Shown: positions 8,600 through 21,625 of the stretch, piece after piece
Numbering within the stretch: the first letter of the stretch is position 1
Layout of the letters: the number at the start of each line of letters is the position of its first letter
From: Camarhynchus parvulus
Lineage: Eukaryota > Chordata > Aves > Passeriformes > Thraupidae
Assembly (NCBI RefSeq): GCF_901933205.1
Contig: NC_044572.1
Span: forward strand, 112,542,965 to 112,606,964
DNA: 64,000 nucleotides
Direction: 5' to 3'
Made by a program: the position numbers and the translations under genes
Notes under the pieces: generated by a model
The model's database searches: none
Told to the model about the DNA's origin: nothing
The model's input: the letters and a program-made list of their open reading frames with translations, nothing else

Positions 8600-11390
8600 T
8601 GGTCACATGGCTCTTGAGTGAGAGTAGTTTTAAGTTAAATCTGTAATGCCCTAAGGCGATGCTTTCCAAAGGCAGATACAATGTGATTCTTTCACCATGA
8701 CAATGGCTCTAAAACAGCCTCCAGGAGCTAAGGTGTTTTTTCCCAGGTGTGGCTGCATTCTTATTACACTGCTTGATGGTCAGATCTCTGCTGCTGGTCT
8801 GTCTCTTGGAGTCAGAACATGTGATTGGACTTGAATGCGTTTTATAGGGTTTTTCTTTCTGATTTGCCCACGGAATTTGCATTAATGCACTGGGAGAAAA
8901 CCTCCAGTCTTCCACGAAGGAAGCTAGGTAAATTTGAGACACTAATTTTAAAGTGTGCCTGGAAATACATTGGTTTTGGAAAGCTGTAGATGCGAAGGTG
9001 ACTTTGCTGTACATAGTGGTTTTTGTTTGAACCAGAGGATTCACAGACAGGATGGAAGCTTCATGTAGAAATTACATTACGTTCTGCCACCTACCTTCAA
9101 GTCTGTTCGTGCCACTTAGTGCCATGGGGTTCATGCTCAGTTTATACCACCGAGGAGAAAAAACAGTGCAGCTGAAGTGCTCATCTTGGCTACCGCCAAG
9201 TATCAACTGACCATTAGAATGGTTTTTTTAGCATGTTCACCTGTGCTCTGTTGTGACATTTCTGCCACTGCAAGTGTGCAACTGCATCATCACTCTTCTG
9301 ATGTTTGGAAGATGCTGGCTGGAGTCAGCTTACAATAATTGTGGTGGAGATTTGCAGATACTTTAATTTGCCAATGACAGTTCAAAAGTGATAAGCAATA
9401 ACGAATATTTTTGGGTAAGTGTACTTTATCTGGCTTAGTTTACTATCCTACGTGTTTATTAGACTACTAAGTTGTGGGTGGAGAAATCCTGCAAAAATTC
9501 CATTTGTGCAATTTATGCTTATAAATTGCACAAATTTTTATAACAATTATATTAGTGACCATTTTAAACCCCATTTTTAAACATCTAGTCAAAACACAGG
9601 ATCAGAAAATGTTTTATTTATTAATTCCAAATATGTGATTTTATTTGCCACTGTTATAAAAGCATAGTCACTTCAATATAATATTTTTTGTCTAGATAGA
9701 AATGTTCAATATGTTATAATTATAGGCTAGGAGAGGGCTAACAACAGTGAAAACTGTGGTTGAACAATTGGATTGTTCCAGTTGTCTCTCCTAGATGACC
9801 AGCCCTGCTGGTCACCATCACGGTAATCATACTCCTACAGTTATGGGCTGCTAAAACTGTAGCAGGGATTCTTTCTCATACTATCATAGAAATATTCTAA
9901 ACCCCCTCAGAATACTAGCACAGACAAATTTAGTATTTTGAGTAGATGTTTAGGTATATTGAAATAATATTTTGTTTTATTGCTTTTTTGTATATTGATT
10001 TCCTGCATAGATCCTAAGACACTTTTTTTTCAAATAGTACAGTAGTATAGCCTCAGTAGCTAGCTGAATTCTGTTATAAAATAAAATAAAAAAAATTTCT
10101 CTAGTAAAAAGAAATTAAGGAAGGGAAGGAAGCTTAATTAAAGAAGTTCCAAAGTAAGGTTAAAAAATTTCCAGGATTAAGGTTACCAGTGCAGCTCTAA
10201 TTAACCTCTAGTGAATACCATTATAATCAGTATTAATTGTAAATGATGCACACATTTTCTATGGAACTCCAATGCAGTTAATCTCAATCTTAAACAGAAG
10301 TCATACATGAAGTTTGAAACCAAAATGCTCCCTAATTATAGCACTTACAGCACTTTTTCCTTCCCAACATCTAATTCCCAAGTCCAATTCCCTTTGCCTT
10401 GCAGTTGACCACCTAATGCTGATTTCTACCTAGAACTTTGCCCATTATCTGCATGAAATGAAGCAGCAAATGAGAATCCCTCACCAAATAACAGCATCTA
10501 ATCCACTATGTGAGCCTGTATTTTAATCTGTTGCAAAGTGAAGGAACAGATATTGTCAGTGTGTCTTCGTTGTCCTACACTATTATCCCAAAGTTATGCT
10601 GGGGCTGTGGAATAATTGGTTTGATTCCCATTCTGGGAATGACATCTGCTACTTTGCCTCTGTATTTTCTGTACCTGCCCTTTGCTATAGTCTCCTTCTC
10701 TTGCACTCTGCCAAGTTTGCTCCTTTCATTACTCACATAAGCATTTTTCCTTTTCTGTAGTAGGCTAACCACTCCCACCTGGTTTGTCTATTCTTTCTCT
10801 TCTCAAAATACCAAGCTTTTTTTTCCCTTTTGTCTGAAATCGACCTGTATACTTTCCCTTTCCTTGGTGGCTTGCTTTTTTTTTTTTTCTTTAACTGCTA
10901 TCTTTTTCATGTTCCTGGTTGCCCACTGTCTTTGTCCTTACCTCTGCTCCTCAGTATCTCCTGATTGTTCCAGTCCCAGCTGTGCCCTTTTTTCTACCTC
11001 CTTGCAACCTCCTATGAGGTAGCTTCATCTCTATAAGCTCTTTCTCCTGCCTTCCTGCTTCACATTTCATGGTTTAATTCTCCTCATGGTTTTTAGTTTC
11101 TAGCTTCTTAAAGTTTCAACTGGGCACCTTTGGCAGTTTTCCATAGAGGAAGTATAAACACACCTCTGATACTGAGGGACTGCTAAATACTAAAATTACT
11201 GCAAAAGGGTCTCAACATTCATTTAATATGATTGAAAAAACACATTTTCTCTTCCCCTATTTTCAGGAATATCTGACCAGCTTTAGCTGAAACTCTTATA
11301 CTCTGCTGGATGAACTAGCTGACTAGGATGAAAGATTGTGTGGTCCAAACGTGTTTTTAAAGCTGTAAAAAGCTGACTTAATGTTCTTTA
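8600..11390. other. Non-coding downstream flank; pyrimidine-rich tract 10640-11110
   Basis: No gene recognised. Bases 10640-11110 are strongly C/T-rich on the + strand, including a T run near 10868-10883, with no clear repeat unit. Open frames here are short and featureless. Confidence 0.5.
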
Positions 11391-11399
11391 AATGGAAAG

Positions 11400-11750
11400 T
11401 CTGAGATGACTTTAGCTGCAGGCGCCTGTATGTCACTTTCAAAATCATCTGAGTATAGTTCTCAAATGCATTTGAGCCCTAATATAGGGATGGGAAAGTC
11501 ATTAAACTGCTGTATTGGTCCAAGCGGTGCGCCTGATGGGGAAGTGTGGGCGGTGCAGCTGAAGTCACTGCTGTTCTCCTGGAGCTGCTGCATGAGGAGT
11601 TTATGGGCTGAGAAATGGTGTACGTGTTATCTCCGGCGGATCTCGGCTATCCCAATCCACTCAGGTTATCAGAGCAGTTTCTGGAACTCTTCAACAGAGT
11701 GTTCTGTCGTGATAAATCAAGGGTCATCACCAGTCTGGTAAGCTGGAAAT
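11400..11750. promoter_or_regulatory. Candidate enhancer about 2.8-3.2 kb past the SOX17 poly(A) signal
   Basis: A CpG-bearing, repeat-free patch in AT-rich DNA. TTATCT at 11627-11632, TTATCA at 11666-11671 and TGATAA at 11710-11715 put three GATA-type sites in 90 bp. The last runs into ATCAAGGG, which resembles a TCF/LEF site. A 111-codon open frame spans it but has no recognisable domain. Confidence 0.4.
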
Positions 11751-11759
11751 CAGGGTGTG

Positions 11760-13946
11760 GAGGCCTTTAGGTACTTTAAACATATAAAAAATATTTTTAT
11801 TCAGTTCCTTAGAGCTGTTCCACAGACACCATATTGCTTTGATTAGTTTTCCAAATTAATATTGTGAAAGCAATAATGTTCCGTTTGCAGCTATTATTAA
11901 ATCTAGTGATTGGCTTATTAAAATTCTTAGTGTTTCTTAAATGAATATGGGCTTAAAATACTTTTCATCTTCTAGCAACCTCTACATTTATGGCTGCATA
12001 TGCAATGATTACTACATTAATAAAAGTTGATACATAGATTTTAAATTTTGTGTTATAGATTATAAAATGTATAAAATGGAGAAGACTATCCTAGTCAATG
12101 GAGCATAAAAAATTTAACCATGGCAACACAGTCCTAATGTCTAATTTACACTTCTTGTCAGGTAAATTACAACTAAGCATTTTGTCTTGCTCCAATGATT
12201 TAAAAATACATTTAATTGTAAGGGCACATGGTCACATGGAGACAAAGGATTTCTCACAAGGTGTCTTAATGTCCAGGTTGTATGTTGTATTTTGTATAGT
12301 TTGAGATTAATTGTAGTTCTAAGGTGTCTCTCTTAGATTTGATTCAAGCATGAATATACCTCATGTATCACTACAAACTGAAATTGCCATGGCTCTTAAA
12401 ATATATTAATGATACAAGTTTTGCATTTTGAGGTAAAGAAACTGAAACACCCAAACATCATGGTATATGTCACCTGACAACAAATAAAAGTGAAACGCTA
12501 CTCATGATATCATGAGTCCTTCAGTAATAAGAATCTCAAAGACCATAAGGAGAAAAATATGTAACATTTCAAAGCAAATCTAGAATGCCCTTTGGGATAT
12601 CAGTAAATATCTGAGACTTGATGCAATCTCCAGAAATTTCAAAATTAATAAATTGCAAATTTGTTTCCAGCTGCTTTCAGACTCTCTCAGAACGCTTCTT
12701 TTAGGAGTGGTTTTCTCCTACAGTGGAGCAGTAACAAGCAAAGTAAAAATATTTGATCTACTGAGGCTCTTTTATTATGGCTCTGTTCTATCCTTTTTAA
12801 ATAATTCATTTTTATATCCTAGCTGTATTGTGATACAAATTAATTCCAGGTACCTGACATTGAAAAATGTTGAAGTAAGATTTTATAAACAGAGTTCTTC
12901 ATCAAAACAAATTTTTACCTTGTTTAAAAAAGGATACCAGCATCTTCTGCATTTTAATAAGCAATAGTTCAGAGAAAGTAAATTTCCATCTTTTTCCTTA
13001 TCAGAGAGAACTCATTTCATGGAGTATTCCATAGAGATATCAGGGGAATATAGTTATTGTTCACATTGAGGGTGGCCTCTACACTTACCCACAGAGAATA
13101 TATTTAGGTACCAGCAAGTCTTGGGTTCTTTCCAAGGCATTGTGGAATTATTTTATGGTGTCTGATTTACTTTAAAGCTTCTTGTTATTGCCATGTAGAA
13201 ACAAAATTTATCCTGCACACATCCTGTTTAAAATAAAAATTTGTCTCCTGTTGAACAAAGATAAAGAATATTAGAATGTTTTTCTGGGTAAAGGTTGTTT
13301 TCAAATTAGCTGGCGTGATGAACCAATATTTGTGAATTCATGGAGCTGAATGGTTTGATACCATATAAATTCTGGTTTCAAATGCACAGATTAGTATTAC
13401 TGGGGAATAGCTAAGGTAGAGTCAGGTTATGTAGTCTTGACTTTTTTTTTTTTTTTTTAATTTCATGCTTTCATTATATTAATGAAAGGTATCACTCCTA
13501 CAAGTTTCTTTGAGCTAGACTACGTGTGTTTCCCTAATTTACACGCAGTCTTTCTGTATGTCAACCTATGACAATTTTGCCTTTGCAAAATCAACATTGA
13601 AAACTGGTTTCTCTGAGCAAGGTGAAGCAGATTTGCCCTCAAAAGAGTGCAATTTCTATAAATTTCTCATACCTTTGAATTGGGTATGATGACTGAAAAT
13701 GTAACACTGCAAAAACACTCACTAGTACTGATGCAAGAACCTTGAATCCCAGTGTCCTGGGTTTGCTTTAAAAAGAATGGACTCAATTCACCACTGAATT
13801 GGAATTTGAGGTTAAACCTATAGAGAGTTATTTAATGTGTGAAAAACTTGCTAGAATTTGTCAAGATACAAACACTGTTCCTTCTGTTCTCAGACAGATT
13901 TACCAAAGTTATTTCTCTACAAATACTACCTCAGAGCAGAATGTGA
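11760..13946. other. AT-rich intergenic sequence
   Basis: No gene or repeat family recognised. A T run of about 17 lies at 13442-13458. Confidence 0.55.
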
Positions 13947-13952
13947 GAGAAG

Positions 13953-14346
13953 TGTGGTGGTGTTCACAGGGGTCCCAGGACAAGGGAAGAGATGAGAATC
14001 TTGACTCCATGTTTCAGAAGGTTGATTTATTATTTTATCATATATATTATATTAAAATGATATATTAAAACTATACTAAAAGAATAGAAGAAAGGATTTC
14101 ATCAGAAGGCTTGAAAGGAAAAGGAACAGAATGATAATAAAATCTTGTGACTGACCAGAGAGTCTGAGACAGCTGGACTGTGATTGGCCATTAATTAAAA
14201 ACAACCACATGAGAGCAATCAAAGATGCACCTGTTGCATTCCACAGCAGCAGATAATTATTGTTTACATTTTGTTTCTGAGGCCTCTTGGCTTCTCAGGA
14301 GAAAAAATCCTAATGAAAGGATTTTTCATAAAATATGTCTGTGACA
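13953..14346 (-). mobile_element. Solo LTR of an endogenous retrovirus, 394 bp
   Basis: Read on the minus strand it begins TGTCACAGACATATTTTATG and ends CCACCACA, so it has TG...CA ends. It is flanked by a perfect 6-bp target duplication GAGAAG (13947-13952 and 14347-14352). It carries the reverse complement of the same landmarks as the copy at 53078-53489, including the shared AACCTTCTGAAACATGGAGTC-type segment and a GATTGG box. A 6-bp duplication fits a class II (ERVK-like) integrase. No internal viral sequence remains: LTR-LTR recombination is the likely cause. Confidence 0.9.
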
Positions 14347-14405
14347 GAGAAGGCCAAACCTGAGGAAAAAAAAAAACCAAAACAAAAAAAACCCTCAAAA
14401 AACCC

Positions 14406-14435
14406 AAATTAAATAAAATTAATTTTATTTAATTT
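14406..14435. repeat. Perfect 30-bp AT palindrome
   Basis: The half-site AAATTAAATAAAATT is followed immediately by its exact reverse complement, with no spacer. It sits just past an A/C-rich tract. It could extrude as a cruciform. Confidence 0.95.
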
Positions 14436-14854
14436 CCTATTCCTGAATAGGTCAGAGTAATATCTCCAGGAACAACCCACTGGTTTGTACCTATGCATAT
14501 ATAGTCTGGAAATCCCCACAGGAGATGTGAAAAATAACAAGGCTGGTATTTTGTTGCTGCATATTGAAATGACTGCAAGAGATCATCTTGAACCAGTTCT
14601 CAGTGTCCTGCAAGGAATCTTAGACAGACAGGTGTGTTTAATTCATGAGCCTGATTTCCAATTACAGCCCTTAAAGCCTGCTTTGCTAATTTCCCAGCAA
14701 GTGTAGCATCACTGAGACTCTGTATCATAGGAAAAGTCTGTTGGGTTTTCTTTCAGCTTTCTAACCTCAATAAAATACAAAACCATTCATATTGAGATAA
14801 AAGGACCTGGAATATCAAAAAGGTTTCCTAATAACCTTGTGAAATGTATGTATT

Positions 14855-15187
14855 ATGGTTACAGGTCACCCACAGAGTGTTCCAGACTCTAACCCACAAA
14901 GGAGTGTCAATAATGGCAGCACCACTGTTACAGACACGAGTGGCAGCCTTGTTGTCATGGCTGCAAACCAAAAGGAAAGGGGAGTTGTTACTACCAAGTG
15001 CAAACGTGTTCTAGAGGTTCAGAATGGAAAAGTGACTAATACAGCAAACATAGCAGTGAAGAAAACCAATATTTCCCTGACGAAGATGGGACTGCTTAGT
15101 TTCCAGGTGGCAGAGCTGGGGAACAGTGTAGGTAATGCAGAAGGAATCACATGTATTTCTAGTATTTCACCTCATGGAAAATTCTAG
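14855..15187 (+). other. Unidentified 110-codon open frame, possible exon
   Basis: I do not recognise this frame. It begins with ATG and encodes a Ser/Thr/Asn/Val-rich polypeptide with no signal peptide, membrane segment or known domain. A possible splice acceptor (GGTTACAG, ending at 14864) lies inside the frame but lacks a good pyrimidine tract. A possible donor, CAG before GTGGCA, lies at 15107. Lack of complexity bias and some CpG-containing codons make it less random than neighbouring frames. A chance frame or decayed repeat remains more likely. Confidence 0.2.
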
Positions 15188-15786
15188 TCTTGTGTACACT
15201 TCCAGTCAAAGTTGCCATTAGCAGAACACAACTAAAGGAGAATACTAGCAGCCAATATTTCTCTTATGTGAAATGAATTCTTAGCAGTGTAAAGTGTATG
15301 GTATTACACAGATACAAACTAAAGTGCAACAAACAAGTGGATTGTGGATGGTGAAGGGCAGCTAACCATCCTGCTGACGCTGAGGATTTGTGTAGTTATT
15401 TCTGCAATACTGCACTCATGTGTGCACAAAAAATTACATGAAGGCCATTTGGGAACAGTGAAATGAAATGTCTTGCCCAAGGATGTGTGTTGTAGCCAGA
15501 GAATGTTAGACAAATAGAGGAAATAGCACAATTATGTCAAGGTTGTCAGGTAGCAGAACAAGTCTGAGCATGTTTTGTTGCGTTACTGCTTTGGGTGGCT
15601 TCTCTACAGCAGTAAGTTCTTATTTACTGAATTATTCACAGATCATATATTTTGATAGCAATAAGTAGTCACTCTGAAGGACTTCATGCATTCCAGGTCA
15701 ATCTTGATACCTCATCCTGACTGGCAGAAGTATTAAGGTTGCTAGAATTGCAAGAGTGTTCATGTCCAACTTACCCCTAAGAGGTT

Positions 15787-16071
15787 TCAGGTAACCATCA
15801 CATCAATTTTTAAAAATTCAGCTAAAAATAAATAATTATCTCTAAATACAAGCAAGCTTCTCTGCTTCTTGAGAACATGCAAGAACATTGAAGAAGATGC
15901 TGGCTCCTGGATTTCAGCATCCAGCGTCGCACTCCGTGTGGCAGCAACGCCCTCCTGACCCTCTGAGTCGCTGCTGCTCACAGACGATGGCTCTGCTTTA
16001 CCCTGAGGGGTGCCTGTCTGGGATGTGTCTTCCTCCTCAGGTTTACTAATCTGCTTCAGGAACATTTCCAC
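15787..16071 (-). other. Unidentified minus-strand open frame, possible terminal coding exon
   Basis: Read on the minus strand, a TTGCAG acceptor-like sequence precedes GTGGAAATG at 16071. The frame then encodes an acidic, Ser/Thr/Glu-rich segment including KPEEEDTSQTGTPQG and SSVSSSDSEGQEG. The middle (about 15900-16010) is GC- and CpG-richer than the surroundings and avoids AT-rich codons, which looks coding. The last 30 codons are AT-rich and look like run-on. The frame has no ATG at its start, so an internal or last exon fits better than a stand-alone gene. No family is recognised. Confidence 0.25.
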
Positions 16072-16527
16072 CTGCAATTGTCAAATATCACAGATGATCA
16101 GGTGATGATCTGTAATCCACAGCACAGCTTAAAAGCTTTACAGTTCAAAAGCACCTGCCACTGCAGGCACTATGATCTCCTATCTCAGGTAAAATTGTAT
16201 TCTTACAGAGAAAATCTTACCAAACAGTCTCCATAGGCAAATATGTATTGTGGTATATAATAATCTTTTCAGATACTTTTTCAGACTTTCTATTAATTTT
16301 TATTCATGGTTTAGAGAATCCTTACCTTTGCTAGGGATAAAATAACTGTAAATCTCAAATTAAGGAGCAGAATTTTGAAGCATAGAATAACTGGCTGACG
16401 TTAAGATTGTCTTTAACTTTGTTGTTGAATTTATAGCAAAAATAAGACCACAGCATATTACTGAGTTTTGCAAAAGTCTGTAATCATTCGGGAGAAATAC
16501 TCTCTCAATGTTTGCAATATATTTTAA

Positions 16528-17067
16528 TCACTGGGTTTTGTGACTCAAATACTTTCCAGATAATGCTATACTTTTCTGAACTTGAGGGCCTGACACAATC
16601 TGAGATGTCCTAGGGAGAGTATTCAAGATAATAACACAAAGCTGGCAGACATCACATAGGACATGTTGAAGATGTGCATCCTTGTGGGGGAGCATCCTGA
16701 CTGAAGCATGCAATTGCTCCTGCAGCATAAGTAGCTCCTTTTGGAGCTAAATTTATCACAGATCTGAGGCCTCCCTAAGTTAAAACCTGGGAGTGAATCC
16801 TGGTGTCTGAGCTAGATAAAACTCAATTTCTGATGTTCCCTCTTCAGCTGTCTCAAGTGTTTTGTAAAATTCCTCCAGTTTGCAGATTGCCTGGAGATGC
16901 TCCAAGTTCCCCTTTGTGCCAAGTGATGAATAACAATAACAGTGTTGTGACGTCCCATATAAACAAACCACATTAACTGGACTCTTCATACTTCCTAAAT
17001 TAGAACCACAGTAATATCCAGGAATTACAGATATTTTCCAGTATCTGTAACCTCCAGGAGTTCTCAT
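16528..17067 (-). other. Two unidentified minus-strand open frames (16528-16728 and 16780-17067)
   Basis: The 95-codon frame 16780-17067 contains KGNLEHLQAICKLEEFYKTL, and the 66-codon frame 16528-16728 contains LHASVRMLPHKDAHLQHVL. Both lie just upstream, on the same strand, of the possible exon at 15787-16071. No domain is recognised and no convincing splice sites link them. A decayed gene or old transposon is possible, as is chance. Confidence 0.15.
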
Positions 17068-19912
17068 GGCTAACTTTAAAGCAAGAGAAACTAACTGATT
17101 TCCAGAGTTTGTCTCTGTTATCCTTGATGACAGGAAGGCAAACAGTGTCAGTTTTAACTATGAGTGTCTCAGCTTGGAAGGCTCATTTGTCAAACAAGTT
17201 TTTCCTCCTCTTGCAGCAGGAGCAAGGAGACCATCCTCTGAAGCATTGCACTGTATTTAGAGCATCTTAAATACAAAGCACTGAGGAAGGAAAACTAATG
17301 GAAAATATAACAGTAGTCAAGAGAAGACAAGAAAAATGATCCAAGTGGGAAGGTAATTAGGCAATTAGATTTATTTGTATTAGGCTTTTAAATCACTAGT
17401 TCTATACTTCTAGCTGTTAAAATTTTCAAAAATGATAGTTTTGCAATCTCCAATTTTCTAAAAATAATGATGCTGACACTGGTGGAAACTGATTGTGGAG
17501 AAAATCTAAAAATATGAGGTAACTTAGTCAGAATAGTCATGACATTCTCTTTCAGAACCCCAGAGAAGATTCCCTGAAATAAAAAAGGGACATAATATTT
17601 TTCTTAAGGAAAGCCTCACATTTGCAAATCCTTTGGTCTAATGCTCATAATCAGAAAGATATTAAGCCAAACAATTAACATTACAAGTAGTGAGAGGATA
17701 AAGAAACAAAGCAAAACCAAACAGATTTTTTCAAGAATAAATTTTATCTATTCAGCATGATTTCCTGTGATAGCAGAGTAAGTGCTTGAGTGTTTAAGGG
17801 AGAGCAATATATGTAGCTTGATGATAGTAGAAGTTTTAAGGTTGTTATATGTTACTTCCCCTAAACTGGGGAGACATGGACCAGATTAAATCACAGATAA
17901 TCACAGTTATCAGTGCCTTTACCTATAAAAATTCTTTCAGATGGAATCATTGTACAGACCCATTTCTTTACTTTTTGCATTTAATAATGAATCAGGAGCA
18001 TAGAATATACTTAACAAAATTTCTGGATTTTGCTAGCTTGGATAGGGCTGAAAACATTGTAAATTATAAAATTAGAAGCTAAAGTTATCCTGGTAATTTG
18101 GAGAAATAGCTTGATATCAGCAAGAAGAACTTCAGTTAAGGAAAGCACAGAAAATAAATGCACAAATATAAATAAAAAAATAACTGACTTTGTGAATGCT
18201 GTTGCAAAAGAGAAGGGGGAGAATCTTAAGGCAACTGTTGAATAAGAATTAAGCCATTTATTCAGCAGAATACTGTGAGTTATGAATAGTCCAGTCGGAA
18301 GAGTTTGAGTGGTTGCTGTTTCTTGGTGGGGAATTACTGCACTTCATCTGAGACGTAATAACTGACTACAGCTACATTCCCAGTCCCCCGCAGTGTAAAA
18401 TGAAATACACTACCTTAATCTTTTTCTTTTTTTTCATCACATTCCTAATGATCTGAGTCAACAAAGCTGCTGTGAATAAAAAAGGCAGAGGTCATCTTGG
18501 CAAGCATGAAGAAGAACACGTGTGACACCCAGGAGTTAATTATTTCACTAGAAGAGACCTCAGGTGAGCACTGCATCTATGTTTGCACACCACACTTGAA
18601 GAAAGAGATAACCTAAGGGTGGGGGCAGAGCTTTGAAGACATAATTTGTGAGTAGACACTGAAGGCTCAATTTCTGTGTACCCAATGTTGGTGACCATTA
18701 GTTCTCTTTGCTCACAAGGCAAAATTATTTGTCTAAACTTATTTCCTAACATAAAGTAGGATTAGTGTAGCATTCAATACAAATGGAGTTGTTCTAGATT
18801 TAAGAAATTGCTTTCACAATCTAAAAACATGGTGTGATCAATTAATATTTCAGAGATTGTCTATTCATGCATTTGGTGTTTTACTTTATCAACAAAACAG
18901 CATGAAGTTCTTCAAAGGTGTTAACAGGGTAAGATAGTAGGGCTGCTCTCTTGTTTCTTGAGTTGGATCCCAGCAGTGAGGGAATGGTGTACAACAGACT
19001 GTAGGCAAGGTACGACTAAATACCACAGGGAATTCCTGTCTGGTGGCTCCTCAGGGCATCCCCCTCACCCAGCTGCATAGTAAAGGACTCCACCAGCTCC
19101 CTTTTCACTTGCTCCTCTAAATTAATCCCAGGTACCCAGCTCCCTCAGACTCTTCCCCATCAGGGGAGCACCTGTACAAGGGCAGGCACCTCCTCTTGGC
19201 ACTGGTAGGTAATATACTGCGCTGTTCATGAGATTATATGTAATTTTACAGAAATTAGTTTATTAAATATTTTACATAGTATTTCACAGGGACCACCACA
19301 TGCTGCTGAATATCTATAATTAGTTCCTGCAATATAAACTCTGTGTGACTCCATTTTATAATTTGCATGAGTATTTTTATATTAATATTTTCATTAACTT
19401 GAAGAGCGATGCATGCAGGGGCACATCTTATTCTTAGACGTCACTAATCTCTGTAATGTGTGGTCAGAATGTTAAAGTCATCCAATGCATGGCTGTTTCT
19501 CCAAATTTAATTCTAAAGCCAGAATTTTTTTCTAAAGCCAAGATCAGACTTGGAGTTTATATTTGATCTCATAGAGCAAGTGGGAAATTGTCAGTACAAA
19601 ATTGGCTTGAATCTTGTATTTTTACTCATATAACATTATATTGTTCTAAGATTATCATCTGCATTGTGGAAGAGGACAACCAGAAAAGAGTCCCACACTA
19701 GATAGTGTATAATTAAGTACAAAAAGCCTCCCAACTCAGAAAGAGATTGCAATTAAGAGACTAGCCATGATGAAAGTCAGAGATTTGAGTAAATGAAGAA
19801 TAATGCTCAGTTTGTTCTTATTTGAGAGAAATTATTTTTGGAAGCCTATAGGGAACAAAACTAAGTATCACAGGTCATGGGTAATATAATGTAAAGTTTA
19901 GATAATGTTTAA

Positions 19913-20012
19913 TAATATTATGTAATGTTTTACTTAATGCAAATTTCCTTAGTTGCAAATTTGACTTTATAATACTTGACTGCTTCTTTCATTTACAAAA
20001 GAAAGCTATGTT
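19913..20012 (+). repeat. Unidentified ~100-bp repeat, copy 1
   Basis: Aligns without gaps to 21626-21725 at about 90% identity by eye. Shared core segments include AAATTTGACTTTA and CTGCTTCTTTCATTTACAAAA. The flanks do not match. Confidence 0.85.
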
Positions 20013-20250
20013 CGGTTTTCTGCATACATTACAGTGGAAAGAAATGTGTATATATATGTGCATAAAAATAAAAAAAAAATCACGTTTCATCTTTTCCCCC
20101 AATGGAGCTTACCTTGAAAAATTAATTGATAAGTATTTTTCACAGTTTAGTACTTATTAAGTAAAGTACTTGACTGTTTGCTGACAGTCTCCTGTAGAGA
20201 GTTCCTCAATGGTGAGGTGCTAGCTGTTGAACAGAGAAAGGCATGTCCTT

Positions 20251-20790
20251 AGATTCATAGAAACATTTAGGTTGGAAAAGACTTTTTTTATCAAGGCAAC
20301 TGCTAACCCAGCACTGCCAATCCCACACTAAACTGTGTTCCTGAGTGCCACTTCTGCAGGTCTTTTAAACATCTCCTGGGGTGGTGAACCCACCACTCCC
20401 CTGGGTAGCCTGTTCCAATGCTTGGCAATGCCTTCTGTGAAAAGAAATTTTTCTTAATATCCGATCTAAACTTCCCCTGGCACAACTTGAGGCCATTTTC
20501 TCTCATGCTATCACTTGTTAGCTAGGAGAAAAGAATGAGCCCTCTCCACAATCTCCTTCAGGTAGTTGTAGAATGATAAGGACCCAGCTGAGCCTCCTTT
20601 ACTCCAGATGAGACAACCCCAGCTCCCTCAGCTGATCCTCATAAGACTTGTGCTCCAAGCCCTTCACCAGCTCTGCTGCCCTTCTCTGGACACATTTCAG
20701 CACCTCAATGTCTTTGTAGTAGTGAGGGGCTCAAAACTGAACACAAGATTCAAGATGATGCTGAGTACAAGATCACTGCTGTAGCAGTTC
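20251..20790 (-). mobile_element. CR1 LINE, reverse orientation, about 540 bp
   Basis: On the + strand it reads as the complement of the CR1 3' end: TTCATAGAAACATTTAGGTTGG, CAACTGCTAACCCAGCACTG, CACTCCCCTGGGTAGCCTG, CAACCCCAGCTCCCTCAGC, CTGCCCTTCTCTGGACAC, then GGGGCTCAAAACTGAACACA. More diverged than the copy at 4.57 kb and truncated at its 5' end. Confidence 0.95.
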
Positions 20791-20799
20791 TTTTTAGAA

Positions 20800-21625
20800 A
20801 AAAATAGAAAGTGAATTGCAGGGAAAAATATCATAGCCCTAGAGCTGTTTTCCACTGCTGATAAAGCCTGCTCATTGTTGATGTTTTCAAGTCCTGTGTA
20901 TCTGTGAATTTTTCCACAGTCATGCCTTCTGAAGAGATTGAGAAATAGAGATTACTTATGGTAAGTAATTTAATTTAGTATCTGTTAGAGGCAATGACCT
21001 TGTCTGATACACTCTACACTTGATTAATAATTATTCCCGTAGTGAATGTCCAGGCAGCAATCAGTGGAAATGAAATGATTGTGTAGTATTTTATGACATG
21101 AGAAATGGAGCATGGAAAAGTTGGACTTGGACTGTGTAAACTCTTCCTAGCTCCTCATGCTAATTTTATTGCCATGAACATGACTAATCCTAAAGGCACA
21201 CACACACCTGATAACCTACATGCACCTCAGACTAGGAAACAGGATCTCACTTAATTGGTGAGAAAATAGAAGAAAATGTTATTGGCTTGCCTCAGGATTT
21301 ACTGGTTGTTTTCACAACTAAAAGCTTTGTAATTGTTGACTTTAACTTTTACAGGGCCAGGTTATCATGTTATGCTCCTAGTTGCCAAATTTATTTAAAT
21401 GCATTGCAGTAGGGAGCAAATCTCTAAATCAAACATGGTAGTTGAATCATATTAGAAAAAAATCCCCAACAATATAAACAAGTATCTAACATAGCCAGTC
21501 ACGATGAAGTATTTTAGTCTTCAGGCAATGTAAATTAAGAGTACATTTTATTTAGATTATTCCAAACATCTTAAACTGGGTTAAATTAGTTGTTTTCATC
21601 ATAAATGCATTTGCAGAAAAGGTGT
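20800..21625. other. AT-rich intergenic sequence
   Basis: No gene, exon or named repeat seen. Confidence 0.55.

Larger units (their letters stand above)
14436..19900. other. Intergenic stretch with unidentified open frames at 14.85-17.07 kb
   Basis: No gene identified with confidence. The four open frames most unlike random sequence are described separately below and in the findings. Otherwise AT-rich unique sequence. Bases 18940-19220 are more GC-rich and may be an old repeat that I cannot name. Confidence 0.5.
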
